Shown here piece by piece: positions 7,812 through 17,780 of a stretch of DNA of 64,000 nt. Within the stretch, counting starts at the first letter, position 1; each line of letters opens with the position of its first letter. Source of the stretch: Neptuniibacter caesariensis. GTDB lineage: Bacteria; Pseudomonadota; Gammaproteobacteria; Pseudomonadales; Balneatricaceae. The notes under the pieces were generated by a model. It was given only the letters and a program-made list of their open reading frames with translations, was not told the DNA's origin and did no database searches. The stretch covers positions 1,218,607 through 1,282,606 of the forward strand of contig NZ_CH724125.1 in the NCBI RefSeq assembly GCF_000153345.1. The letters are read 5' to 3'. The position numbers and the translations under genes are program-made.

Positions 7812-9332
7812 ATGAGTTATACCCCAGAGAGAATGACACCCCTAAACGCATGTCGCTTAGGTTTAGATACCCATCAGGAACCCACTATCTACTTACGACA
7901 GGATAGTCCAGTCTGCCGCTCGGAAGGCTTCTCTGCACTCTCTCGTGTGCTTGTTCGCACAGAACAACGACACCTTATCGCAACCCTGCATATGGTAACA
8001 GGCGAGTTATTAATGCCTGGTGAGATAGGCTTTTCAGAGTCTGCCTGGAAACGACTAGAGCTTCGTGAAGGTACCTCCGTTTGGTTATCTCACCCTAAAC
8101 CTGTGCAATCGCTCTCCTACATCCGTTCTAAGGTTTATGGCAATGAACTCAGCCAATCCGAACTTAAAGAGATCATTGAGGATATTGTGGCAGGCCGCTA
8201 TGCGGATGTTCACTTAGCTGCTTTTATTACTGCCTGCGGTGATGACAAACTCAATATCCGCGAGATCACAGACCTGACCACCGCAATGGTCGAGTCGGGT
8301 AGTTCGATTGAATGGGGATTACCGATCGTTGTGGATAAACATTGTGTTGGCGGATTACCGGGAAACAGAACAACCCCGATTCTGGTTTCAATACTCACCG
8401 CAGCTGGCCTGACCATGCCCAAAACGTCATCAAGGGCAATCACATCCCCTGCTGGAACAGCGGATACAATGGAGACACTTACGAATGTAAGCCTCAGCCT
8501 TGACCAAATGCGTACCGTAGTTGAGCAAGAGGGAGGCTGTTTAGCCTGGGGGGGATCAGTAAAATTATCCCCCTCTGATGATCTATTGATTCAGGTTGAA
8601 AGAGCACTGGATATCGACAGTGAGGGACAGCTAATCGCTTCAGTGCTTTCCAAGAAAATTGCCGCAGGTGCTACCCATGTTGTAATCGATATACCTGTAG
8701 GCCCCACTGCAAAAGTACGTAGTCAGGAAGCCGCTGAAGTTCTTGCCGCAAACTTTAAAACCGTTGCAGACACTTTAGGTCTTAAAATAACGACCTTATT
8801 TACTGACGGCTCCCAACCGGTAGGTCGTGGGATAGGGCCTTCACTTGAAGCCAGAGATATTCTCGCAGTGCTTAAACAAGACCCGGACATGCCAAAAGAC
8901 CTTTACCAGCGTGCCTCAGAAGTCGCCGGCGCAGTGCTTGAAATGGTTCAAGGCTTAGGACCCGGTGAAGGATATAAGAAAGCCATTGAGATACTTAATT
9001 CCGGCGCGGCATGGGAAAAGTTCCAAGCGATCTGCCATGCGCAAGGGGCCTTTAAGAGACCACCAATCGCACCCTACCGATATGAGTTGGTCGCTAAAAC
9101 TCGTGGGGTTGTTAGCTGTATAAACAACCGTAAACTGGCCAAGGTAGCTAAATTGGCTGGAGCGCCAGCGGATCTCGCGGCAGGTCTGGATCTACATTGT
9201 AAGATTGGCGATCCTATCGAGCCTCAACAAACTCTGCTCACCATCCACGCAGAAAGCTCGGGCGAGCTCAGTTATGCTGTCGAGTATCTTGAAGACCATC
9301 TGGATATCATTGAATTGGCTAAGGATAAGTGA
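7812..9332 (+). CDS. AMP phosphorylase / thymidine phosphorylase-2 family enzyme
   Basis: This 506-residue enzyme belongs to the long thymidine-phosphorylase-like family that includes archaeal AMP phosphorylase. It has the family's N-terminal domain (1-90) and the phosphate/base-binding motif DKHCVGGLPGNRTTP, followed by KTSSRAITSPAGTADTME. That loop matches AMP phosphorylases (VPGNRTTP type) rather than the KHSTGGVGD form of classic DeoA. It would cleave a nucleoside monophosphate with phosphate to give a free base and ribose-1,5-bisphosphate. GGAGAGA precedes the ATG. It heads a tight three-gene operon with a PRPP-synthetase-like gene and an AlkB-like gene. The substrate is inferred. Confidence 0.85.
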   Translation: MSYTPERMTPLNACRLGLDTHQEPTIYLRQDSPVCRSEGFSALSRVLVRTEQRHLIATLHMVTGELLMPGEIGFSESAWKRLELREGTSVWLSHPKPVQSLSYIRSKVYGNELSQSELKEIIEDIVAGRYADVHLAAFITACGDDKLNIREITDLTTAMVESGSSIEWGLPIVVDKHCVGGLPGNRTTPILVSILTAAGLTMPKTSSRAITSPAGTADTMETLTNVSLSLDQMRTVVEQEGGCLAWGGSVKLSPSDDLLIQVERALDIDSEGQLIASVLSKKIAAGATHVVIDIPVGPTAKVRSQEAAEVLAANFKTVADTLGLKITTLFTDGSQPVGRGIGPSLEARDILAVLKQDPDMPKDLYQRASEVAGAVLEMVQGLGPGEGYKKAIEILNSGAAWEKFQAICHAQGAFKRPPIAPYRYELVAKTRGVVSCINNRKLAKVAKLAGAPADLAAGLDLHCKIGDPIEPQQTLLTIHAESSGELSYAVEYLEDHLDIIELAKDK

Positions 9333-10210
9333 TGAAACCTCTGTTTTTTAACCTCGATAGCGATCCACAGCTTGCTGCAAACCTGGCGGAACAGATCAAT
9401 GCTGATACGGGCCAACTGGATATGCGTCACTTTCCTGATGGGGAAAGTTACCTGAGAGTCATGAACGAATGTGACGGCAGGTCGGTAATTATATTCTGTA
9501 ACCTCTATCAACCCGATAGTAAAACCCTGCGCCTGATCTTTCTTGCAGATACATTGCGAAGCTTAGGTGCCACACGGATTGGATTGATCACTCCTTACCT
9601 CGCCTATATGCGGCAGGATAAAGCTTTCAACCCTGGAGAGTGCGTTTCATCTCGCCCTTTTTCAGCATTGCTTTCCAGTCATCTGGATTGGTTAGTTACG
9701 CTGGATCCTCATCTACATCGTTACAACGCTTTGGACGAAATCTACACGCTTGAGAGCACTGTCGTCCATGCGGCACCAATGATTGCAGAATGGATAAGCA
9801 GATCAATCGATAAACCTTTACTTATTGGTCCGGATAGTGAAAGTGAACAATGGGTTTCTCATGTCGCTCAACTGGCAGGAGCGCCTTTTCAGGTCCTGAC
9901 AAAGATCCGCCACGGAGACTACGATGTTGAAGTATCACTACCTGAAGTTGAACGCTGGCATGACCATACCCCAGTACTGGTAGATGACATTATTTCCAGT
10001 GGCAGAACGATGCTGGAAACCGTCCGCCATCTGCAAAAAGCACAACTTAAGAAAGCCTGCTGTATTGGTGTACACGGCCTGTTCTCTGATTCTGCCTTCA
10101 ATGCCCTATCTTCGGAGGCAGAAATCGTTACCTGCAACAGCATTCCCCATCAAAGTAATCAGATAGAGATCAGTCAGGCGCTTTCTATAGCCGCGAAGGA
10201 ACTGCTGTAA
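9332..10210 (+). CDS. Ribose-phosphate pyrophosphokinase-like protein
   Basis: This 292-residue protein resembles PRPP synthetase but is shorter than the usual 310-320 residues. It has a flexible-loop Arg (RQDKAFNPGE), the metal-binding segment DPHLHRY, and the PRPP-binding loop VLVDDIISSGRTM near residue 215. It should transfer pyrophosphate from ATP to ribose-5-phosphate, or act on a related sugar phosphate. The ATG at 9332 overlaps the preceding stop as TGATG, with AAGGA six bases upstream; a GTG at 9329 is less likely. Coupling to an AMP-phosphorylase-like enzyme suggests nucleotide salvage rather than the housekeeping prs role. Confidence 0.8.
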   Translation: MKPLFFNLDSDPQLAANLAEQINADTGQLDMRHFPDGESYLRVMNECDGRSVIIFCNLYQPDSKTLRLIFLADTLRSLGATRIGLITPYLAYMRQDKAFNPGECVSSRPFSALLSSHLDWLVTLDPHLHRYNALDEIYTLESTVVHAAPMIAEWISRSIDKPLLIGPDSESEQWVSHVAQLAGAPFQVLTKIRHGDYDVEVSLPEVERWHDHTPVLVDDIISSGRTMLETVRHLQKAQLKKACCIGVHGLFSDSAFNALSSEAEIVTCNSIPHQSNQIEISQALSIAAKELL

Positions 10211-10798
10211 GTGAGCGAAAAGAATCCCAAACGTGATGACTTAACACCTGACTACACTCTGATTACCGATTTTCTAAGCCCTGATACTGCTGACCAGAAT
10301 TTTAATACGCTAAGTAATGAACTAGAGTGGCGCCAGGATCAGATAAAGATGTTTGGTAAGCTGGTAGCCATTCCCCGTTTACAGAATTTTATGGGTGATC
10401 CTGGAATCCGTTACCGCTACTCAGGACTGACTTTGACAGCTTCAGGATGGCACCCGGTCGTCAAAAAGATAAAAGAACTCGCTGAAGCTGCAAGCAACAC
10501 CGAATTTAATGCGGTTCTGATCAATTTATACCGAGATGGGCAAGACAGCATGGGCTGGCACAAAGATGATGAACCAGAGCTTGGGCCTGAACCGACCATC
10601 GTTAGCGTCTCTCTTGGGGCAACACGGCGCTTTTTACTTCGGGCAGCCGATAAAACTCAGCACGAACTGCTTCTGAATTCTGGCTCACTTCTGGTAATGG
10701 GCCCCGAATTACAGAAACATTGGCAGCACTCAATACCCAAAACCCGCAAGCAAATCGGTCCTAGAATTAACCTGACTTTCCGAAAAATTGTTCAATAA
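10211..10798 (+). CDS. AlkB-like 2-oxoglutarate/Fe(II) dioxygenase
   Basis: This 195-residue protein is of the AlkB/ALKBH2-3 type. The iron ligands are His-x-Asp in GWHKDDE and a distal His in HWQHSIPK. The 2-oxoglutarate-binding Arg pair is in GPRINLTFR. NLYRDGQDSMGWH and SLGATRRFLLR are characteristic of the family. It should repair N-alkylated bases in DNA or RNA. The GTG start directly follows the stop of the preceding gene, with AAGGA ten bases upstream, so it belongs to the same operon. The link between alkylation repair and nucleotide salvage is not obvious. It could act on damaged nucleotides, but this is speculation. Confidence 0.9.
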   Translation: MSEKNPKRDDLTPDYTLITDFLSPDTADQNFNTLSNELEWRQDQIKMFGKLVAIPRLQNFMGDPGIRYRYSGLTLTASGWHPVVKKIKELAEAASNTEFNAVLINLYRDGQDSMGWHKDDEPELGPEPTIVSVSLGATRRFLLRAADKTQHELLLNSGSLLVMGPELQKHWQHSIPKTRKQIGPRINLTFRKIVQ

Positions 10799-10914
10799 TC
10801 AGACACTTGTAAATATTACAATAATATATAGACCTTCAGGCCATAAATGCAGTAAGTTATACTCCGGCTGAAACAATAACCATAAAAATAAACTATAAAA
10901 ATAAGCAAGATTTG

Positions 10915-13551
10915 ATGAATAGCTACGCTATTACACCTAACCCTGTCATTGAGGGAGATCCCAGTACAGAAGAGCTGAAAACAATTCTTCAACTGCAAAA
11001 CCAAGTACTGGAAAAGGTTGTCCAAGATACAACCCGTGCGCAGATTCTCGAACAGATCTGCCATTTTGTGGAAAAGTGTGTACCGGATTGCGTTGCTTCA
11101 ATCATGTTGTTTGATTCAGACCAAAAGTGTCTGAACGTGAGTTGCGCGCCAAGTATACCAAGAGAGGCACAAGTTCTGCTGGACGGGATGGTTCCCGGAG
11201 TCGGCGCGGGCTCTTGTGGGACCTCTGTTTTCCTGGGTTCTCCTGTTTTTGTCATTGATACCGCGGAAGACAACCGCTGGGATCAACTTCGACCTATAGC
11301 TCAACAGCTCGATCTACGTGCTTGTTGGTCATATCCGATCCGCACAGATGCTGATGAGATTGCCGGTAGTTTCGCAATATCCAGTTTTACACCTCGTCAG
11401 CCCACGCCTTTCCACGCGCAGTTGTTAGAAGCCGCAGCAAACATCGCGGGCATTGTCCTGAACCGCTTTAGTTCGCAAGAGAATTTGCAACACAAAGAGC
11501 GCCTGCTGGAGAACATTACCCAGGCAATGCCCGGCGTGGTTTATCAGTACCATCTGGATGACGAGCTAAAACAATCCTTCACTTACATTGGACCCGGCAT
11601 AGAGACCATATCAGGCATCACCGCTGAAGCAGCCATAGAAGACTTCAGCGAATTCTGGGAACAAGTCCATCCGGATGACCGATCTGGCCTTTGGGCCAGC
11701 ATTGTTCATACCGGCAAACATGGTCTGGCCTGGAGCCACGAGTTCAGAGTTTTTCATAAAAACGGCCAGATGCATTGGGTTAGAGGATCCGCTTTACCAA
11801 GCAAACTTGGCTCTCAGGAAGGCCTGCTTTGGAATGGTATTATCCTCGACATAACACCTGAAAAAGCCTCTATTGAGCAACTTCGTCTTGCCGGAATCGC
11901 ATTTTCCAGTACCAACGAAGGGATCATGATTACGGATAAACGTAATCGGATCATCGATATCAACCGCGCCTATATGAACATCAGTGGTTATGGGCGTGAC
12001 GAGTTAATCGGCAAGAACCCATCGATCCTGCGCTCAGAGCATCACAGTAATGAGTTCTATCAATCGATCTGGAAATCTCTGGAAGAGGAAAGGCACTGGC
12101 AAGGAGAGATCTGGAACCGACTCAAAAATGGTGAGGTTGTTCCGCACTGGGTCAATATAAATGCAGTCCACGATCCAAACACCGATGCCCTAACCCACTT
12201 CGTCAGTGTTATCGCCGATATTAGTAATATTAAGGCTTCTGAAGAGAAGTTATCTCACCTGGCGCACCACGACGCCCTGACTAATTTACCTAACCGGTTA
12301 TTATTTAGTGCCCGACTGGATCATGCACTCACCCACCGAGAAGCGTCTGAAAAGATCGTGATGTTTCATCTTGATCTTGACCGTTTCAAGCACATTAACG
12401 ATAGCTTAGGTCACAAATACGGTGATCAGCTCCTTCTGCAAGTCACCGAAAGACTTAAGGGCGTTCTTTCCGATAAAGATACCCTTGCCCGTGTCGGGGG
12501 TGACGAGTTTGCCATCCTTGTTGAAGAGCTTGAACATGTCTCTGATGCAGAATCGATAGCTGATCGTCTGGTTGAAGCAATGGAACAACCTTTCACACTG
12601 GATGGCAAAGATTACTTCACCACCGCGAGTATTGGTTTAGCACTCGCCCCCGATCACGGCGACGATATAGACACGCTAACCAAGCATGCAGATATTGCGT
12701 TGAACCAGGCAAAGGATAGCGGCCGCAATAACTTCGCCTTTTTCCAGCCTGAGTTATCAGAAACTGTGCAGGAATGGATCAAGCTAGAACCTGAACTGCG
12801 TAAAGCCCTGGCAGAAAACCAGTTCCAGTTACATTATCAACCTCAGGTTGATAGCACCGGAACAGCCATCGTAGGTGCAGAAGCTCTGATTCGCTGGCAC
12901 CACCCCGAAATGGGCATCATTCCGCCTAACCAATTCCTTCCTATCGCGGAAGAGATTGGCTTAATGAATAAGATTGGCGAATGGGTCATGAACACAGCGC
13001 TTGAGCAACTATCCTTCTGGCGCTCAAGAGGGCTGATCGGTTTCCGCTTAGCGATAAACCTAGCGGGTGATCAGATCACTAAACAGAATTTGCCTATGGT
13101 GGTGATGCAAGCATTAGAGCACTTCCAGATCCCTGCTGAGATGCTGGAGCTGGAAATTCTGGAAACTTTCCTGATGGAACACGAAGAGGAAGCGACTTCC
13201 ACCTTCAAACAACTTCGGGAATTAGGTGTGCATCTCTCACTAGACGATTTCGGTACCGGCTATTCCGCATTGAGTTACCTGAAAAAGCTGCCAATCACAA
13301 AAGTTAAGATCGACCAGTCTTTGGTAAGAGATATCCCGGAGGATCCAAATGATGAAGCGATCGCAAAAGCCGTGATACTGCTTGCGCATACACTCGACCT
13401 GACCGTCTGTGCTGAAGGAGTAGAAACCCGGGCTCAGCGAGAGTTTCTTGAATCTGAAAATTGCGACCAGTTACAAGGTTACCTTTTCAGTAAACCTATT
13501 GAAGCCAACGCGTTTACAAACCTTCTGAAGAAGCACAATAAACTGGCCTGA
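10915..13551 (+). CDS. GAF-PAS-PAS-GGDEF-EAL c-di-GMP signalling protein
   Basis: This 878-residue cytoplasmic protein has no transmembrane segment. A GAF domain (about 30-185) has motifs such as GAGSCGTSVF. Two PAS domains follow (about 200-325 and 325-445), then a GGDEF domain with intact RVGGDEF (residues 528-532) and an EAL domain with intact EAL (656-658) and DDFGTGYSAL. The position five residues before GGDEF reads SDKD, so the RxxD inhibition site is absent. Both cyclase and phosphodiesterase activity are possible. The ATG at 10915 is chosen over the TTG three bases upstream; neither has a strong ribosome-binding site. Confidence 0.92.
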   Translation: MNSYAITPNPVIEGDPSTEELKTILQLQNQVLEKVVQDTTRAQILEQICHFVEKCVPDCVASIMLFDSDQKCLNVSCAPSIPREAQVLLDGMVPGVGAGSCGTSVFLGSPVFVIDTAEDNRWDQLRPIAQQLDLRACWSYPIRTDADEIAGSFAISSFTPRQPTPFHAQLLEAAANIAGIVLNRFSSQENLQHKERLLENITQAMPGVVYQYHLDDELKQSFTYIGPGIETISGITAEAAIEDFSEFWEQVHPDDRSGLWASIVHTGKHGLAWSHEFRVFHKNGQMHWVRGSALPSKLGSQEGLLWNGIILDITPEKASIEQLRLAGIAFSSTNEGIMITDKRNRIIDINRAYMNISGYGRDELIGKNPSILRSEHHSNEFYQSIWKSLEEERHWQGEIWNRLKNGEVVPHWVNINAVHDPNTDALTHFVSVIADISNIKASEEKLSHLAHHDALTNLPNRLLFSARLDHALTHREASEKIVMFHLDLDRFKHINDSLGHKYGDQLLLQVTERLKGVLSDKDTLARVGGDEFAILVEELEHVSDAESIADRLVEAMEQPFTLDGKDYFTTASIGLALAPDHGDDIDTLTKHADIALNQAKDSGRNNFAFFQPELSETVQEWIKLEPELRKALAENQFQLHYQPQVDSTGTAIVGAEALIRWHHPEMGIIPPNQFLPIAEEIGLMNKIGEWVMNTALEQLSFWRSRGLIGFRLAINLAGDQITKQNLPMVVMQALEHFQIPAEMLELEILETFLMEHEEEATSTFKQLRELGVHLSLDDFGTGYSALSYLKKLPITKVKIDQSLVRDIPEDPNDEAIAKAVILLAHTLDLTVCAEGVETRAQREFLESENCDQLQGYLFSKPIEANAFTNLLKKHNKLA

Positions 13552-13577
13552 TCTAATCTGCCGTTGTCTATCCGTGT

Positions 13578-13606
13578 CAGGCCAGTATCGCTATAATACT
13601 GGCCTG
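13578..13606. repeat. 11-bp perfect inverted repeat
   Basis: CAGGCCAGTAT (13578-13588) pairs with ATACTGGCCTG (13596-13606) around a 7-base loop, between the GGDEF-EAL stop and the DUF2986 start. No T-run follows, so it may be an attenuating hairpin or an operator. TATAAT at 13592-13597 sits within it and could be a -10 box for the small gene. Confidence 0.5.
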
Positions 13607-13627
13607 GCAACCTATCTTGAGAACCCG

Positions 13628-13789
13628 ATGAACCGTAAAAAAAAGATCAAGCAGATTCTCACAAAGAAAGCGAAAAAGGCAAACTCAAAGCTTGCTCCTA
13701 AAAGCACTAAACCCCGCTATATATCTAAGGCTGAACGCGCAGAGTTAGCCGCAAACGAATCTTCCGAAATCCAATCTGATGCAACCTAA
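13628..13789 (+). CDS. DUF2986 small basic protein
   Basis: This 53-residue, very Lys-rich protein begins MNRKKKIKQILTKKAKKAN and contains PRYISKAERAELA. It matches the DUF2986 family of small gammaproteobacterial proteins as I remember it. The start is set at the ATG at 13628 because the family starts MNRKKK and a GAG precedes it; an upstream frame would add 18 unrelated residues. It is strongly positively charged, so nucleic-acid or ribosome contact is possible, but the function is unknown. The stop overlaps the end of the converging creA-like gene by four bases. Confidence 0.75.
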   Translation: MNRKKKIKQILTKKAKKANSKLAPKSTKPRYISKAERAELAANESSEIQSDAT

Positions 13790-14247
13790 TTGCCTGCCAT
13801 AGGGTATGCTTCTGTCCCCCACAAAGGCACAGTCGACAGACTGTGTTTATAACTACCCGATGTTTCTTTTGTCGAATAGGAAACATACATCAGAGTATTT
13901 GATGTTTCATCAAAGATTCTGCGGATTTTAAGGCTCTTAAAAAGAATACTCTTCGATTTTTTGAACACCACCTCACCCGATTTAGAACGATCAATTTTAG
14001 CAATCATCGCCGGGGTTATCGGGCCTGTTTGACGACATGCTATTGCTGCATCGCTGGGATCTGAAAAATCCAGATCAGCCTCGATACTGGCAATATGGCA
14101 TGTCACTCCCGACACAACGGGGTCTTTTAACACATCAATTTTAATATCCTTTGTGGTCAGTACACCCAGGGAAACATCACCGACCTCCTCTTCGCCTCCG
14201 CAAGCGGACAAAAGAGCAGCCACAATAAGCAAACCTGATTTTTTCAT
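13786..14247 (-). CDS. creA: CreA-family lipoprotein
   Basis: This 153-residue protein has a lipoprotein signal with lipobox LLSA-C at about residue 16. The body shows the CreA pattern: DPVVSGVTCHIAS followed by DPSDAAIACRQTGPI. CreA is a periplasmic protein of unknown biochemical function. Most homologues have a plain signal peptide, so the lipid anchor is a small variation. The start at 14247 has AGGG six bases upstream; the ATG at 14265 would extend the signal by six residues. It converges with and overlaps the DUF2986 gene. Confidence 0.8.
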   Translation of the reverse strand: MKKSGLLIVAALLSACGGEEEVGDVSLGVLTTKDIKIDVLKDPVVSGVTCHIASIEADLDFSDPSDAAIACRQTGPITPAMIAKIDRSKSGEVVFKKSKSILFKSLKIRRIFDETSNTLMYVSYSTKETSGSYKHSLSTVPLWGTEAYPMAGN

Positions 14248-14349
14248 TACTAACCCTATATTCATGATTTTACAGACGGCAATAATGGACGACTGAAAAG
14301 TAAAAGGTTATTTTCAGCAGAACTTATCAAGGATTCTACAGGCTCGACT

Positions 14350-14763
14350 ATGAATGCAGAACAGGCCCAGGCTTATTGTCTAAAACGACCTGACGCTACT
14401 ATGGATTTTCCATTTGTGCCTGACGTTCCGGTCTTCAAAATTAAAGGGAAAATGTTCGGTCTACTCGGCCAATGCAGTGAAAATGGCAAAGAGCTTGGGA
14501 CTGAATATGCAGGTTGTCATTTCCTCAACCTTAAGTGTGACCCCGATGAAGCAATCATGCTGAGGGATATTTTTCCTGAGGTTAAAGCGGCCTATCATAT
14601 GTCTAAAACGCATTGGATCAGCGTGGTGCTTATCGACTCCATGCCTGAAAAAGAGATCGAGCGCCTGATCGATCGCTCCTTTGCCCTCGTTGTAAAAAGT
14701 TTAAAGAAAACCGAACGTCTGCAACTTGAGCTAAAATATCCGCACGAACAACTTTATCGATAG
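14350..14763 (+). CDS. MmcQ/YjbR-family protein
   Basis: This 137-residue protein is of the MmcQ/YjbR type (a double-wing fold). It has an early PDATMDFPF segment, a VFKIKGKMFG strand, NLKCDPDEA, and the late SKTHWISVVL motif. The family is often annotated as DNA-binding, but its role is not established. AGG lies eight bases before the ATG. It is a stand-alone gene between creA and a chemotaxis receptor. Confidence 0.85.
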   Translation: MNAEQAQAYCLKRPDATMDFPFVPDVPVFKIKGKMFGLLGQCSENGKELGTEYAGCHFLNLKCDPDEAIMLRDIFPEVKAAYHMSKTHWISVVLIDSMPEKEIERLIDRSFALVVKSLKKTERLQLELKYPHEQLYR

Positions 14764-15002
14764 TTCCCTGCCAAATTAGCGATTATGCACCCCATCAGTG
14801 CATTTTTAGTAACAATATCGAAATATATTAGTTTTTTTTAATTTTTATTCCCCCTTCAGCTTTCTCTCTATCTTGGTTCTGTTATATTGCTGTAAATCCA
14901 ACCTAAACAGTTGTTTTAAATAGAAAAACACCACATAAGGTAGGGTTAATTATTCTAATTATAAATATCACTCACAATGCACCCTCTCCGGAGACTAGTT
15001 TT

Positions 15003-16697
15003 ATGCTGTTAGGCTCTCTTAAAATCGCTACCCGCATCTACCTTCTTGCGGGATTAATGCTCGGATTGATATCAATGGTAGGTGGAGTTGCGATATTCCA
15101 GATGAATAAGATCGGTATTGAACTGATCGATATCGCTGAAGAAGACATTCCTATCACGAATGCACTATCCAAAGTCACGCAACATCAGCTTGAGCAAGCC
15201 ATCCTCTTCGAGAGAAGCCTGACTTATGCAACTGCATTGAATTTCGGCGAACAACGTAACTCAGAGTTAACCAGCACCCTGAATAAGTTCTCTCAGCTTT
15301 CTGACAAAGTGAACAATGAATTCAAGGAGCTGGAACAGCTGATTGATGAAGCCATTGTCAAAACTCACAGCGAAGCGGCCAAACTTGAGTTTACCCAATT
15401 GCTCACCACGATAATGGCAATTGATAAAGATCATAAGCAGTATGAAGGGAAAGCATTATCACTTCTGGAGCAGATGCAAAACGGTGCTTATGAACAGGCA
15501 CGCTCATCCGTAGATTCTGTGATTGCATTGGAAGAGAAGATAGACCATGGCCTGGTTGAGGCTTTAGCTAAGACTCAGGACTTCACGCTTCAAGCTACAC
15601 GCCAGGCAGAGAAAGATGAACTCGATGCTTTGAAAGCGATCACGATTCTGTTTGGCATCGCTCTATTCATCGGTATTGCCGTTCCTGCGGCTATTTCCAG
15701 AAGCGTAACCTCTCCTGTTAAAGAGATGCGTAACCGTCTGCGTGAACTGGCTGAGGGTGATGGTGATCTTAGAGTAAGACTACCGATTAAAGGCAAGGAT
15801 GAGACCACTGAGGCGTCTATCGCTTTTAATACCTTGATGGAAAAACTCGGGATTATGATCAACTCGATCAAAAGCACTTCCACAACGCTTGTACAGAGTT
15901 CTGAAAATACCATTGTTGTAATGGAAGCAACGCGCGATCAAGTGACCCAACAGAAAAACGAAACTGAGCTGGTTGCCAACTCCGTTCAGGAGATGGCAGC
16001 GAGTGTGACTCAAATCGCACAATCAACTGAACATGCTGCAAGCCTCGGTAGCGATGTGCTTAACAACGTGAAATCCGGTAGCTCGATGGCAATGCAAAAC
16101 CAAAATGTCATCCAGGAACTCGTAGGCAACGTCGACAATGCAGCTTCTCAGTTAACAACGCTGGCAGAAGAAACTGACCGTATCAGCGAAGTGCTAAACA
16201 ATATCCGCGGTATAGCAGAACAAACCAATCTGCTAGCGCTCAATGCAGCAATAGAGGCAGCCCGTGCCGGCGAATCCGGTCGTGGCTTTGCGGTGGTTGC
16301 CGATGAGGTTCGCTCTCTGTCTCAACGCACGCAGTCATCGACTGAAGATATCCAGGAACTTCTTCAGAGGTTACAGACAGGAACAACAAATGCTGTATCC
16401 ATCATGCGTGAAGGTCAAAACAATGCTGAGACTTGTATTCAACACTCTGAGAAAACCACAGCAGAACTAAACGACGCAACTCATGCTGTAGAAAATATGG
16501 CGGCCATGAATACACAAATAGCTGCGGCAGCAGAAGAGCAGTCCGCTGTCGTACGGGAGATACATACTAACCTGGCCAGTATCTCTGAATATGCAAGCAG
16601 CACCAACGATAGTGCCAATCAGACCGCTGAAATCAATCGTGGAATGAGTCTCGAGCTTAAACAGTTGAACAGCATGGTCTCCGAGCTGAAAGCCTAA
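15003..16697 (+). CDS. Methyl-accepting chemotaxis protein
   Basis: This 564-residue receptor has transmembrane segments at about 12-34 and 210-232 that flank a helical periplasmic sensor of the four-helix-bundle type. A HAMP domain follows (to about 285), then a cytoplasmic signalling domain. The hairpin tip carries the invariant block beginning [19 protein letters not shown] near residue 405. It should couple a periplasmic stimulus to CheA/CheW. There is no C-terminal CheR-docking pentapeptide (it ends MVSELKA). CGGAGA precedes the ATG and a strong terminator follows, so it is monocistronic. The ligand is unknown. Confidence 0.95.
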   Translation: MLLGSLKIATRIYLLAGLMLGLISMVGGVAIFQMNKIGIELIDIAEEDIPITNALSKVTQHQLEQAILFERSLTYATALNFGEQRNSELTSTLNKFSQLSDKVNNEFKELEQLIDEAIVKTHSEAAKLEFTQLLTTIMAIDKDHKQYEGKALSLLEQMQNGAYEQARSSVDSVIALEEKIDHGLVEALAKTQDFTLQATRQAEKDELDALKAITILFGIALFIGIAVPAAISRSVTSPVKEMRNRLRELAEGDGDLRVRLPIKGKDETTEASIAFNTLMEKLGIMINSIKSTSTTLVQSSENTIVVMEATRDQVTQQKNETELVANSVQEMAASVTQIAQSTEHAASLGSDVLNNVKSGSSMAMQNQNVIQELVGNVDNAASQLTTLAEETDRISEVLNNIRGIAEQTNLLALNAAIEAARAGESGRGFAVVADEVRSLSQRTQSSTEDIQELLQRLQTGTTNAVSIMREGQNNAETCIQHSEKTTAELNDATHAVENMAAMNTQIAAAAEEQSAVVREIHTNLASISEYASSTNDSANQTAEINRGMSLELKQLNSMVSELKA

Positions 16698-16720
16698 TTC
16701 CTCATAAAGCAAACAGAATA

Positions 16721-16756
16721 AAGCCCGGACAGTTTTGAACTGTCCGGGCTTTTTTA
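16721..16756 (+). terminator. Rho-independent terminator after the chemotaxis receptor
   Basis: A 14-bp perfect stem (16721-16734 with 16738-16751) has a 3-base loop and is followed by a T-run. It is very strong. Confidence 0.95.
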
Positions 16757-16892
16757 TTCCACCTTTACATTAGTTCACTTACGGATACAGAATTAATCAA
16801 TTACATCCATATATCAAATCAATAGACCCTTCTATAGTGGCTCCATCAACGGTGTTACCTACTTCACCGACCCACATAACCGGAGACACAAC

Positions 16893-17756
16893 ATGCGTAA
16901 CTTACTTCTCACAGCACTTGGAGCAATCACCCTTTCAACCACAGCCCTTGCCGAGACCGATCTATCACTGAAGGTTTATAACGCTGACGGAAACAGCTTC
17001 CACGTCACTTCCGTTTTGGTAAGCGGTGAAAAAGAATCTATTTTAATCGATAGTGGTTTTACTAAAGCTGATGCATACCGTATTGCAGCAAACGTTTTAG
17101 ATAGTGGCACTGAATTACAAAAGATCTTTATCAGTCAGGCTGATCCAGACTACTTTTTCGGTGCGGAAACACTTAAAAAGATCTTTCCTAACGCTGAAGT
17201 GGTAAGTACCCCTGCGGTGATTGCACAAATCAAGAAAAAGGCGGCTGGAAAAGTGGCATACTGGGGGCCTAAAATGGGTAATAATGCGCCGGTTTCCCCG
17301 ATTATTCCTCAAGCAGTCAAAGCAGATTCACTCATGCTTGAAGGCCAGGCAATAGAGATCATAGGCACGGAAGGCCCTCTTGCCCATCGTCCATACCTGT
17401 GGATCCCGTCGGAGAAAGCTATTCTTGGCAATGTCGCAGTATTTGGCGACCTCCATGTCTGGACTGCAGACACGCAAAAATCGACTGAGCAGAGTGCATG
17501 GAAGGCACAACTGGTTGAGATGGAACGCCTCAAACCAACAACCGTTATTCCTGGCCATATGCAAGCGGACAGTAAAACAGACCGCTCTGCGATTACGACG
17601 ACAAAAGCTTATCTTGAAGATTTCTATTCTGAAGCAGAGAAAGCCAAGAACGCAGAGCAGTTGATCCAGGTAATGCAGAGCAAATACCCTTCAGCCAAAC
17701 TTGAAATTGCCCTGCAAATCGGAGCAAAAGTCGCCAAAGGCGAAATGAAGTGGTAA
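16893..17756 (+). CDS. Periplasmic metallo-beta-lactamase-fold protein with altered metal site
   Basis: This 287-residue protein has a Sec signal (1-20, cleaved after ALA) and an MBL-fold body. The normal HxHxDH zinc motif after the second strand is replaced by SQADPDYFFGAE, which lacks all three His. Later positions keep candidate ligands (GPLAHRP, VFGDLHVW, VIPGHM). It may bind one metal, or none, and could act as a binding protein or an unusual hydrolase. GGAGA precedes the ATG. It is followed by a bidirectional terminator and is not in an operon. The substrate is unknown. Confidence 0.8.
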   Translation: MRNLLLTALGAITLSTTALAETDLSLKVYNADGNSFHVTSVLVSGEKESILIDSGFTKADAYRIAANVLDSGTELQKIFISQADPDYFFGAETLKKIFPNAEVVSTPAVIAQIKKKAAGKVAYWGPKMGNNAPVSPIIPQAVKADSLMLEGQAIEIIGTEGPLAHRPYLWIPSEKAILGNVAVFGDLHVWTADTQKSTEQSAWKAQLVEMERLKPTTVIPGHMQADSKTDRSAITTTKAYLEDFYSEAEKAKNAEQLIQVMQSKYPSAKLEIALQIGAKVAKGEMKW

Positions 17757-17780
17757 TGACCACAGATTACTGAATAACAA

